From Sweltsa coloradensis (Eukaryota; Arthropoda; Insecta; Plecoptera; Chloroperlidae): 64,000 bases of DNA. Shown piece after piece: positions 11,167-21,600 of the stretch; the first letter of the stretch is position 1; every line of letters starts with the position of its first letter. The notes below the pieces were generated by a model. It did not search any database. It was not told where the DNA came from and was given only the letters and a program-made list of their open reading frames with translations. Made by a program: the position numbers and the translations under genes. The DNA lies in contig JAMZAV010000354.1 of the NCBI GenBank assembly GCA_024449915.1, forward strand, positions 62,001 through 126,000, written 5' to 3'.

Positions 11167-11450
11167 CTAGGGAAACGCCAAAGTCGTTGTTAAACGAGTG
11201 AGTGAGCCATGTGTTGAGTACCCGATTACATTACTTTCCTTCCCCCTACCTTAGGCCTACCTAGCCTATCATAGGCTAGAGAGGTGCATTATGACCTTAC
11301 AGTTAACGCGCCCGTCCCCGTATACCAACTAAACTTTAAAAAACTTTTATTTATATACGAATATAATTATCAAACTTAAATGCAAATGTTCCCGGGTACT
11401 CACCACATGACTCGCTCACTCGTCTAGCTACGACTTTGGCGTTTCCCTAG
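11167..11450. mobile_element. 284-bp MITE with about 58-bp inverted repeats
   Basis: The left end CTAGGGAAACGCCAAAGTCG is matched by CGACTTTGGCGTTTCCCTAG at the right end. Similarity extends inwards through CGAGTGAGTGAGCCATGTG and GAGTACCCG. The interior is non-coding. The first bases resemble the CTAGGAAAACGCTTAAGTC start of the 740-780 bp element family (14714, 38253). Confidence 0.8.
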
Positions 11451-11452
11451 TC

Positions 11453-11535
11453 TAGTTGGCTAAGGCGCCCTTGTATCCGAAATGTGAAAGAAGTGTGTTC
11501 AATCCCCTGGTCGGGAAAGATTTTGTAATTTCTAG
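11453..11535 (+). mobile_element. SINE family B head, truncated by the adjacent MITE
   Basis: TCTAGTTGGCTAAGGCGCC, then AATGTGAAAG, GTTCAATCCCCTGGTCGGG and GATTTTGTAATTT match the forward head at 8012. The usual 5' part is absent because the MITE ends at its edge. Confidence 0.6.
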
Positions 11536-12623
11536 ATTATATTTCAAAAATAATTAAACATGTTTTGAAATGCATATAACGCAGTGTAGTCCATCATCTG
11601 TGGCAATAGGGCCTACTATGGTAAACATAGCCAGTACGAAATACGTGAAAATATTGCAAGGTTTACTCAATCTACGAGCGGAATTTGGGGGTACCTTGAC
11701 GTGCAACATTCGACAGACCTTGCATGGGCACGGCATTTCACGGCCAGGCGTAAAACAAACAAAAAATATATTTTCAAAATCTAAAACATTGTCGTTAAAA
11801 TAATTTCTAAACATTGGAAGTCTATTTTTCAGTTTATTATTTCTTGTAGGTTTAAATCGCAATGAATCTTGCTGATTTTGTTAGCAGTTCTCAATAAACT
11901 CGTACCGGATGTCTGTTTAAAATTTCAGCGCAATCTGTTCAGCGATTCGGCTGATTTTCAACGTACACACACACACTTACACACACACACGCACGCAGAA
12001 AAACAATTAGGGCCGTTTAAGTCGAATGGAAATCACTACGTTCGCTACGCTCACTCGTTCAATTATCGGTATCACACGAAAAATTTCGATATGATATATG
12101 ATATTTGATGATATGATGATATAAGATATGATAAATATCAAGATGTAATTGTTCGTAAAAAAAATCCCCCAAAAATTCAAAAATCAAAACATTGTTAAAA
12201 GAGACAACAATTTTTGATAATTTGTGGCCAAATAGGGTAAATTAAGTATCACCATAAACGCATTTAACGATTTTTACGATCTCACAATCGCGTTTTATGA
12301 CCCGGCACCTCCACCATATAATACCAGCCAGGATTAATTTTATTTCGACTACCCGGCACCTCCACCAAAATTACTAAATTTTTGCATTTTTGTGTATATT
12401 TCGATATGAAGCGAAATATCGATATCGAAATATTCCCACTTATCGATATTGTATCGAAATATCGATTTTTGCCCAGCCCTATACTATATTATACTATATT
12501 AAAATGAAGTTTTAACGCAGACAGATCGAGTCCTAGTTTGGGCCAATGTAACGTGCGCTGTTTATCTTTAGGCATGTTTCCAACATATTAACTGTCTTCG
12601 TTACCAAAATATAGCCTAATATA
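11536..12623. other. AT-rich stretch with CA-rich tract and repeat-end motifs
   Basis: A (CA)-rich tract lies at 11966-11997. Two copies of CCCGGCACCTCCACCA at about 12302 and 12353 are SINE-end fragments. From 12080 to 12480 the sequence is rich in ATATCGATA-type words and ends in TTTTGCCCAGCCCTA, which looks like a hAT-type terminus, but no matching left end was identified. No gene. Confidence 0.45.
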
Positions 12624-13361
12624 ATTGGATGAGCGGAAGCGAAGACTTAATTTCACTGACCCCCCAAAAAATTTAGCTCGGGTGTTTTTTTTTTTTTTCG
12701 GTCAGTTTGTTCGCTCTCTACCGGGCAAACGGCATATGAGATCTTGATGAAAATTTGACCGGACCTTCGTTTTCTCTGAACTAAGAGGTGTATTGTTTTT
12801 GGGTACAATCGAAGAAATATTTCGTACTTTTACGATTTTTTTCGATTTTTAGTGCGATATTGTCGTCACATTTGGGCCGATTCTGACCAAACGGGTGGGG
12901 CTACAACGTTCATATTTCACATGGACATTAAGATTATGGTGATGTAGTACCTTTTGAAATAAAAAGTTGGAAAAGTTAGCTAGAATCCATAGAAATAAAG
13001 GTTTTAATATTAGTTTTTCAATTTTTAGTGCGATATTTCGTCACATTTGGGCCGATTCAGACCAAACGGGTGGGGCAATTCAGATTCACATGGACATTAA
13101 GGTTATGGTGATGTAGTACTTTTTGAAAGAAAAAGTTGAAAAAGAGTTAGTCAGAATCCACAGAAATAAAGGTTTTAATATGAGTTTTTTGAAGTTTATA
13201 ATACCAATTAACAAGTAACAATAGAAACTTGACAACAATCACCTACAATGCATTCAAAAAGCACTTGCAAAGAAAAAGTGCGAACAAACGCACAAAACGC
13301 AAACAAAAAACTTACAAAAACGCTCATCCATCAACGCGGCGGGACTTGAGCGTTTTCCTAG
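12624..13361 (-). mobile_element. 740-780 bp element with two internal tandem modules, copy 1
   Basis: Reverse-oriented copy of the family at 14714, 38253, 54811 and 58018. In family orientation it starts CTAGGAAAACGCTCAAGTCC, carries TTGATGGATGAGCG about 40 bp in, two modules of about 175 bp (each containing CCACCCGTTTGGTC and AATATCGCAC), an A/T-rich tract, and ends GCTCATCCAAT. GGATGAGC and GCTCATCC form subterminal inverted repeats. No coding capacity. Structure is reminiscent of Helentron-associated (DINE-1-like) elements, but this is inference. Confidence 0.8.
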
Positions 13362-13424
13362 TATAAGTAAATACGAATCAAACACGTAATGTACAACACG
13401 AAGATTTCCCACGGTTCCCATCTA

Positions 13425-13815
13425 GCAAAGACAGAGGTCCAGGGTATAAGCAAATTAGAACGCGTCTAACCTAGTTTAAGATACGGCTGTCTTATGTCCA
13501 CGGCGACGCGCGAATTGTGGGTTTGAACACATGAACTATCGTGTACATGGAACAACTCAACTTTCATTCAGATTCTCTCCAACCTGCTGGTGTTCAGTCC
13601 GAGCCTCTTGACTTTGCATTTCAGACCTCTAGAACATAATTACATTATCCTTGTCGTCCGCCTCGTCTCAACTCTCAAGCTCTGGTTATTGATTTCTTTT
13701 AGTCGCTGCCTCCAAGTCAGCAAAGCTCAGTGCGTCGCCGTGGACATAAGAAAGCCGTATCTTACAATATAGGTTAGACGCGTTCTACTTTGCTTATACC
13801 ATGGTCATCTTTCTT
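13425..13815. mobile_element. Foldback element with about 85-bp arms
   Basis: The left arm (about 13425-13508) and right arm (about 13733-13815) are reverse complements with a few indels, sharing GTATAAGC, AGAACGCGTCTAACCTA, AGATACGGCT and CTTATGTCCACGGCGACGC. The loop of about 225 bp has no recognised gene, and the open frame at 13590-13772 merely crosses it. Confidence 0.75.
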
Positions 13816-13904
13816 TGCTCGATGGGATGGACAAACAGCGAAAAACCTTCTTGTTAGACACTTTAGTGTTTGATTTGGATTAATTTAATTTAATTTTGTG
13901 TGGC

Positions 13905-14300
13905 TCATTGGTCTTGGGTAAGCATCTCTGCTTCCAATGAAGAAGGTCAAGAGTTCGATTCCTGCTATAGTCAGAAGTTTTTTTACTTATGATTTGGACT
14001 TAAGTCCATCATTTATTGGCTTAGGAATTTGTAAACGGTGACTTTTGAGCCGTCCTAGAAACGAGGCACATAATAAATTCAAAGTTGTTCTGAATCGGCC
14101 TCGTTGATTCTGGCGTTGATCCGCGGGTGTTCGCACTGTCCATACCACTGATTGCTATATTTTCGTTAAAAATATCGATCTTTGGTTTGTTATCGCTCAC
14201 TCGTCGATTGCGTCGGGGCCTACAGAGTTGGCTTGGTCGCTTTGGTTTACTGTCTCCCACTGAAAATCAGTTATATAACTGAGTGGGTAAACTCTAAATA
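13905..14300 (+). mobile_element. tRNA-derived SINE, family D (best copy)
   Basis: The tRNA-like head has GGCTCATTGGTCTTGGGTAAGC and a B box (AGTTCGATTCC). The body contains GATTTGGACTTAAGTCCATC, AAACGGTGACTTTTGAGCCG, GAGGCACATAATAAATTC, GATCCGCGGGTGTTCGCAC and TTATCGCTCACTCGTCGATT. The 3' end at 14256-14287 folds into a hairpin: outer CCCACT/AGTGGG and inner perfect palindrome CAGTTATATAACTG. Non-coding. Confidence 0.85.
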
Positions 14301-14713
14301 CTTTTTTCACTATATTTTGGTAACGAAGTTAATTAATATGTTGAATACATGTCTAAAGATAAACAGCGTACGTTACATTTGCACAAACCAGGACTCGATC
14401 TGTCCTCTGGGACTCGGGAACCGTGTTTTAGTAGTAGAAAGGGTGTTACACTGAGACTGATTCCAACTACAGACTGTTGGCTACAGTTTAAACTGCAATC
14501 AGAACGAATGTGCACTGTGCAGTAGGGCATACCCAATGATATTTAACGTATATAGTAGGCTAGATCCCCAATCATTGGTCCGCTGGCGTGACAATTAGAA
14601 GCCATCTAGAATAGGTCATTGTACGTAAAGTAGGTTGTAGCGATTTGTGGCCCAAACATTTTTCAAGATCGCTGTCAGGTTGACAGGTGAGCATATTAGC
14701 CACTAACACTAAA

Positions 14714-15480
14714 CTAGGAAAACGCTTAAGTCCCGCCGCGTTGATGGATGAGCTTTTTAAAGTTTTTAGTTTGCGTGGGATATCTTTACTTTTGCAAGTG
14801 CTTTGTTTTGCTGCCTACGCATTGTAGGTGATTGTTGTCAAGTTTCTATTGTTTCTTGTCAATTTTTATTATTTACCGTAAAAAACTTATATTAAAAGCT
14901 TTATTTCTATAAATTCTGGCTAGCTTTTTCAACTTTTTCTTTCAAAAGGTACTACATCACCATAACCTTAATGTCCATGTATAATATGAACGTTGTAGCC
15001 CCACCCGTTTGGTCAGAATTGGCCCAAATGGCACGAAAATATCGCACAAAAATAAAAAACTTATATTAAAAGCTTTATTTCCATAGATTCTGGCTAACTT
15101 TTTCAACTTTTTCTTTCAGAAAGCAATACATCACCATTACCTTAATGTCCATGTGAAATATGAACGTTGTAGCCCCACCCGTTTGGTCAGAATCGGCCCG
15201 AATGTCACGAAAATATCGCACTAAAAATCGAAAAAAATCGTAAAAGTACGATATTCATGAGAAATATTTCTTCGATTGTACCCAAAAACGTATCAAGTCT
15301 AAGTTCAGAGATTTCGAAGGTCCCCTCAAATTTTCATCAAGATCGGATATGCCGTTTGCCCGGTAGAGAGCGAACAAACAGACGAAAAAAAAACGAAAAA
15401 AAACAAACAAACAAAAAAACACCCGAGCTAAATTTTTTGGGGGGTCGGTGAAATTGAAGTCTTCGCTTCGCTCATCCAAT
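14714..15480 (+). mobile_element. 740-780 bp tandem-module element, copy 2 (reference copy)
   Basis: Starts CTAGGAAAACGCTTAAGTCC and ends CGCTTCGCTCATCCAAT. Two modules of about 175 bp (about 14878-15055 and 15056-15230) each carry CTTTATTTC, TTTTTCAACTTTTTCTTTCA, CATCACCAT, AACGTTGTAGCCCCACCCG and AATATCGCAC. A conserved 3' region follows with an A-rich tract (15380-15420) and AATTTTTTGGGGGGTC. Open frames within it (for example 15257-15451) are conserved only because the element is repeated. Confidence 0.85.
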
Positions 15481-15947
15481 GATTACCAAATTCCCTTATG
15501 CAATAACTTATTATTATTTCTGTTTGTGCATTCCCATGCTGCACAAGCTAAACCCATATCAAAACAATCCAGAACAATACTAAATCTCATTTAAAACATA
15601 ATGTCAAGCATAATAAATTGAAGCGCCAAATCGCCATCTTGATAGGTCAATTTGGTACCGTACGTTAGCGCCTGTACGGATGTTTTTGGAGACTGGGGAT
15701 CAAGCCTACTATAGATGTTAAATATCATTGGGCCTACCATAAAGATCCAGTCAACAGTTTGGAACTGTTTCCAGATGTATAATATTTTAACTTCATCTAC
15801 TGTGAATTTGAACCAACGTCGCTGTTGTTTGCGCTGTGATCTTAAATGTGCAGGTTTAATAATAGGATCCTCATTTGAAAGGTGGAATGTTGTGGGTTAC
15901 TACGTACGTTAGGGACTAGAGAGATAATATACGAATAAGAAACTAAC
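15481..15947. other. No recognisable feature
   Basis: AT-rich sequence between a repeat copy and a candidate exon. No supported gene. Confidence 0.5.
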
Positions 15948-16027
15948 CTGATATCGTAATGTTACATGGTAGACGACGAAACCTCGCCCATGCTGTGAAG
16001 TCAGTCCATCATCATTTGCAAACATCG
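15948..16027 (-). CDS. Possible exon of unknown gene
   Basis: On the minus strand a good acceptor (ACTCTCTCTTTCAG|CGATG) and donor (ATATCAG|GTTAGT) bound 80 nt, with an ATG 3 nt after the acceptor and an open frame of 26 codons (MFANDDGLTSQHGRGF and on) that leaves in phase 0. It lies upstream of glass on the same strand. The phase does not fit the next visible glass exon, which needs phase 2, so it would have to be untranslated, belong to another exon chain, or be a chance find. Confidence 0.25.
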
Positions 16028-16539
16028 CTGAAAGAGAGAGTTTATTAAAATATTGATTCGACTCATGGGCGCGTCAACTTTATTTATTTATTATTTATTG
16101 TAATTTGCACCACAAAGGAAAAAATACTATACTTAGGAATAGAATTTGAGGATACCTACTACCTAAATTCATAGTTGATGAATCAGAACTAAAGTATAGA
16201 GAAAATGGGGATGATCCAAACACAGGCGTCTCGAGATAACGAACATTCGGTCTCAAAAACCTGGAACGAACATTGCGCGTCAAGAAATTGGGTGCGAGTA
16301 TGGGTTGATTGACGCAAAGAGAGTCAAAACGTATAGACTATGGGGGAAAAGTAGTTAATATTGGTCTAACGCTAAGCAAGATTAAAATTAGTTTTATAAT
16401 TAGTTCGTATAGATTCATACCTTGATAAGTACACGAATTACCGTAACGATTATCAAGCCGCCTTAAAACTCACTTTTGGAACTTTACTACAATTAGACAA
16501 TTGGTGTCATTGGTAGTTGATGTAACTTAAACGTGAAGC

Positions 16540-16745
16540 GAGAGACTGTTTGCGGAGGTCCTGGATTCGATATCCACCACTGGCAATCCTAGATGAAAGT
16601 TTGTCCAATGTTTTCTTAAATCGCTCGAATGCAATGGATTGAATCTTCATACTAATCCCTCGGACATCCCTTCACAAGAAAGCCAACTCTAAAATACCTA
16701 GTTATGGACTCCTTAAGAGGGGTATGCAATTTGTCTCGGAGCAGG
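16540..16745 (+). mobile_element. SINE family A, degraded copy
   Basis: Recognised by GGAGGTCCTGGATTCGATATCC, CAATCCTAGATGAAAGTTT, CGAATGCAATGGATTGA and CCCTCGGACATCCCTTCACAA in the same order as at 6361-6625, with many substitutions. Confidence 0.7.
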
Positions 16746-17499
16746 TTTCCAACGAGAAGTATAAAATAATATTTATAAACATTGTGTACTTAAATTGGGA
16801 AAACTTCCATTGGAAATGCAAGGTATACAGTAATCTAAAAACAGCGCAAATTAAGCCTTCTCTTGAAACCGTATAAAGCCGGCTCAACTTCCCGTTTAAG
16901 ATTAACAAAGCCCCAACATGTTTTGTGAATTGCCTGTGTTCCAAACACATAAGAAAGTTAGTTACATAATGGTTTCTCCCAGTTTTGTGGAGCGCTTGTG
17001 CTACCCAAGCAAGTTAGTAGATATTGTTTGAGGTTTCAAAGTTGTTTGTTCAAATTTAGACTCGGAACGTAATTTATATAAATTCAATGCTCTTAGTTTG
17101 AGGTTCGAAAACTTAACAGTGCCCTGTGACTGTGGATGAAGAAATTAAATGAGTTTCTTAGACGATTTATAATTTTTAAGGCTGTTGTATCGCTCTCTGA
17201 CCGATATCTTAAAATTTCAAGAAATTTTCAAAAAATTTGGCAAACTGAAATTTGGGACATTCAACTTCAAAATATCGTATTTTTTTTGTCGAGGCATACC
17301 TCACCATCAGCCACTATGTCACTGACATTTTTTGGCATAACTGGTCACAGAAAGCAAGTGCAAAATAACATTTTAAGCAACGGTTTTCTATATTGTTTCA
17401 AAAAACATTTTTATTCCACCTAAATATAGAGCGAAAATGGTTTATCACAATCAAGAAAAAAACATTTTTTGAAATGTCTCACTATAGGTATTTTGGAGC

Positions 17500-17612
17500 T
17501 AGGGTAGTTGTGAAGGGAATGTCCAAGGGCTGCGCAAGAGGACTTAACTGACAGTCAGGATTGCCGGTGGCGGGTGTCGAACGTGGGACCTCCTGAACGC
17601 CAATACTTTGTT
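17500..17612 (-). mobile_element. SINE family A, reverse fragment
   Basis: TTGTGAAGGGAATGTCCAAG, GACAGTCAGGATTGCCGG and CGAACGTGGGACCTCC are the reverse complement of family A body and head in order. Confidence 0.65.
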
Positions 17613-17727
17613 TACAGTAATGTTAACAGTAATTTTGTGTTAAAATGAAATTATAAGTTAAAACCCATAACATTGTACATATAATTGGTAGTCGATCATG
17701 CGAGCATATATACAGCAGTCATAGCAC

Positions 17728-18000
17728 CGACAGTGTTGGCTCGAGCGCTAAGCGCTCGACTCTGATTCGGGAGGTCCCCCCGGGTTCAAATCCCGTCGAG
17801 ACCGACAATCCTGACTGAAGGTTTTTTCCGAGGTTTCCTCAGTCGTTAATGCGAATGCAAGGGATTGAGTCCTCTTAAAACAGCCCTCGGACATCCCTTC
17901 ACAATTGTCCTATCCGCAATATACCTAGTTATAGTCACCTGAAGAGGGTCACACCCGTTAAATCTGATGTGTATACCCTTCAGCGGGCATCCTACAAAAA
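17728..18000 (+). mobile_element. tRNA-derived SINE, family A (well preserved)
   Basis: Near-identical to 6361-6625 from CGACAGTGTTGGCTCG through CACAATTGTCCTATCCGC. It has an extra CCCC in front of GGGTTCAAATCC and a different tail. Lies 0.7 kb left of the satellite array. Confidence 0.85.
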
Positions 18001-18690
18001 TGTATTTATATAAAGTTGAGACTTAGCAAAATTGTGAATGCATACTTTGTTATTCCACTGTTTTGTGCGCGTATGTCGTTTTCACAAACGAGGGCTACCG
18101 GTTTGCCTATCAATGGTTTATCAGTGGTATGGGTTCAAGGGCTATATCGTTGTATTAAATCGCTTAACATGTATATTATATCTCTCTCGAGTAAGATATG
18201 TAACTGAGAAGATTTAATAAAAATTATGTTCAATAACTTGTGTGTGTTGTTTCATTCATGTGTTGTTCATTCATCGCCTTCTCCTACTTCCCTGATACAA
18301 TCATCTAGCTCCAAGATACGTTGTTGAGCCTGTCGAGGATTCCATACAAGTACACACACCTTTTAAGTGAGCGGTATTCCAACTAACTCGAAGAAAATGT
18401 ATAAGTGGCTGGATGTCATTGTGGGAGTGTGAATCGGTATTGCGAGTTTTGAATAAAAGTTTAGTAGTAAAAAGTAGCGGTAAATACATTTCTATGTTTA
18501 AAAACTTTCTATACATGCCAATTTCTAGAATATGTAGATAAAGCAAAATAAAAATAACTTCAACCAGGGATTTAAATAAGGAAAGTTCTGAAATATAAAT
18601 AATATTCACGATGTTTTCAGATCTATTTATTTCCCAGTATTTTCTAGTTTTTTTTTCAGACAAGACTTGTAGACCTCATGCTTTAGACTT
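18001..18690. other. No recognisable gene between SINE and satellite
   Basis: AT-rich sequence with short open frames and no homology. The satellite begins near 18691. Confidence 0.5.
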
Positions 18691-21600
18691 TAATCAATCA
18701 ATCACTCGTATATATTCTGGTTACCATGACTCTAACCCGCAACTCCGCACGTCTCAAGTAGTACCGTATCGAGTGACCGACACAGTCCCTGGTTTGCCGC
18801 GCTACGGAGCAGAGCGCGGGCACAACCGACACGACAGCAGAACATAACTAGTTTCACAATGTGGCCAACTCTCGTGACCACATAATCAATCAATCACTCG
18901 TATATATTCTGGTTACCTGACTCTAACCCGCAACTCCGCACGTCTCAAGTAGTACCGTATCGAGTGACCGACACAGTCCCTGGTTTGCCGCGCTACGGAG
19001 CAGAGCGCGGGCACAACCGACACGACAGCAGAACATAACTAGTTTCACAATGTAACCAACTCTCGTGACCACATAATCAATCAATCACTCGTATATATTC
19101 TGGTTACCTTGACTCTAGCCCGCAACTCCGCACGTCTCAAGTAGTACCGTATCGAGTGACCGGCACAGTCCCTGGTTTGCCGCGCTACGGAGCAGAGCGC
19201 GGGCACAACCGACACGACAGCAGAACATAACTAGTTTCACAATGTGGACAACTACTAGTGACTCACATAATCAATCTAACACTCGTATATAGTCTGGTTA
19301 CCTGACTCTAACTCGCAACTCCGCACGTCTCAAGTAGTACCGTATCGAGTGACCGACACAGTCCCTGGTTTGCCGCGCTACGGAGCAGAGCGCGGGCACA
19401 ACCGACACGACAGCAGAACATAACTAGTTTCACAATGTGGCCAACTCTCGTGACCCACATAATCAATCAATCACTCGTATATATTCTGGTTACCTGACTC
19501 TAACCCGCAACTCCGCACGTCTCAAGTAGTACCGTATCGAGTGACCGACACAGTCCCTGGTTTGCCGCGCTACGGAGCAGAGCGCGGGCACAACCGACAC
19601 GACAGCAGAACATAACTAGTTTCACAATGTGGCCAACTCTCGTGACCACATAATCAATCAATCACTCGTATATATTCTGGTTACCTGACTCTAGCCCGCA
19701 ACTCCGCACGTCTCAAGTAGTACCGTATCGAGTGACCGGCACAGTCCCTGGTTTGCCGCGCTACGGAGCAGAGCGCGGGCACAACCGACACAGCAGAACA
19801 TAACTAGTTTCACAATGTGGCCAACTCTCGTGACCACATAATCAATCAATCACTCGTATATATTCTGGTTACCTTGACTCTAGCCCGCAACTCCGCACGT
19901 CTCAAGTAGTACCGTATCGAGTGACCGGCACAGTCCCTGGTTTGCCGCGCTACGGAGCAGAGCGCGGGCACAACCGACACGAAGCAGAACATAAATCTAG
20001 TTTCACAATGTGGCCAACTCTCGTGACCACATAATCAATCAATCACTCGTATATATTCTGGTTACCTTGACTCTAGCCCCCAACTCCGCACGTCTCAAGT
20101 AGTACCGTATCGAGTGACCGGCACAGTCCCTGGTTTGCCGCGCTACGGAGCAGAGCGCGGGCACAACGACACAGCAGAACATAACTAGTTTCACAATGTG
20201 GCCAACTCTCGTGACCACATAATCAATCAATCACTCGTATATATTCTGGTTACCTTGACTCTAGCCCGCAACTCCGCAACGTCTCAAGTAGTTACCGTAT
20301 CGAGTGACCGACACAGTCCCTGGTTTGCCGCGCTACGGAGCAGAGCGCGGGCACAACCGACACGACAGCAGAACATAACTAGTTTCACAATGTGGCCAAC
20401 TCTCGTGACCACATAATCAATCAATCACTCGTATATATTCTGGTTACCTGACTCTAACCCGCAACTCCGCACGTCTCAAGTAGTACCGTATCGAGTGACC
20501 GGCACAGTCCCTGGTTTGCCGCGCTACGGAGCTGAGCGCGGGCACAACCGACACGACAGCAGAAACATAACTAGTTTCACAATGTGGCCAACTCTTTCGT
20601 GACCACATAATCAATCAATCACTCGTATATATTCTGGTTACCTGACTCTAGCCCGCAACTCCGCACGTTTCAAGTAGTACGGTATCGAGTGACCGGCACA
20701 GTCCCTGGTTTGCCGCGCTACGGAGCTGAGCGCGGGCACAACCGACACGACAGCAGAACATAAAATAGTTTCACAATGTGGCCAACTCTCGTGACCACAT
20801 AATCAATCAATCACTCGTATATATTCTGGTTACCTTGACTCTAACCCGCAACTCCGCACGTCTCAAGTAGTACCGTATCGAGTGACCGACACAGTCCCTG
20901 GTTTGCCACCGCTACGGAGCAGAGCGCGGGCACAACCGACACGACAGCAGAACATAACTAGTTTCACAATGTGGCCAACTCTCGTGACCACATAATCAAT
21001 CAATCACTCGTATATATTCTGGTTACCTTGACTCTAACCCGCAACTCCGCACGTCTCAAGTAGTACCGTATCGAGTGACCGACACAGTCCCTGGTTTGCC
21101 GCGCTACGGAGCAGAGCGCGGGCACAACCGACACGACAGCAGAACATAACTAGTTTCACAATGTGGCCAACTCTCGTGACCACATAATCAATCAATCACT
21201 CGTATATATTCTGGTACCTGACTCTAGCCCGCAACTCCGCACGTCTCAAGTAGTACCGTATCGAGTGACCGGCACAGTCCCTGGTTTGCCGCGCTACGGA
21301 GCAGAGCGCAGGCACAACCGACACGACAGCAGAACATAACTAGTTTCACAATGTGGCCAACTCTCGTGACCACATAATCAATCAATCACTCGTATATATT
21401 CTGGTTACCTTGACTCTAGCCCGCAACTCCGCACGTCTCAAGTAGTACCGTATCGAGTGACCGGCACAGTCCCTGGTTTGCCGCGCTACGGAGCAGAGCG
21501 CGGGCACAACCGACACGACAGCAGAACATAACTAGTTTCACAATGTGGCCAACTCTCGTGACCACATAATCAATCAATCACTCGTATATATTCTGGTTAC

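Noticed and set aside
15257..15479. Open frames repeated at 15257, 55129 and 58608
   Set aside because: They are part of the 740-780 bp repeat and include the A-rich tract; conservation reflects repeat copies, not coding.
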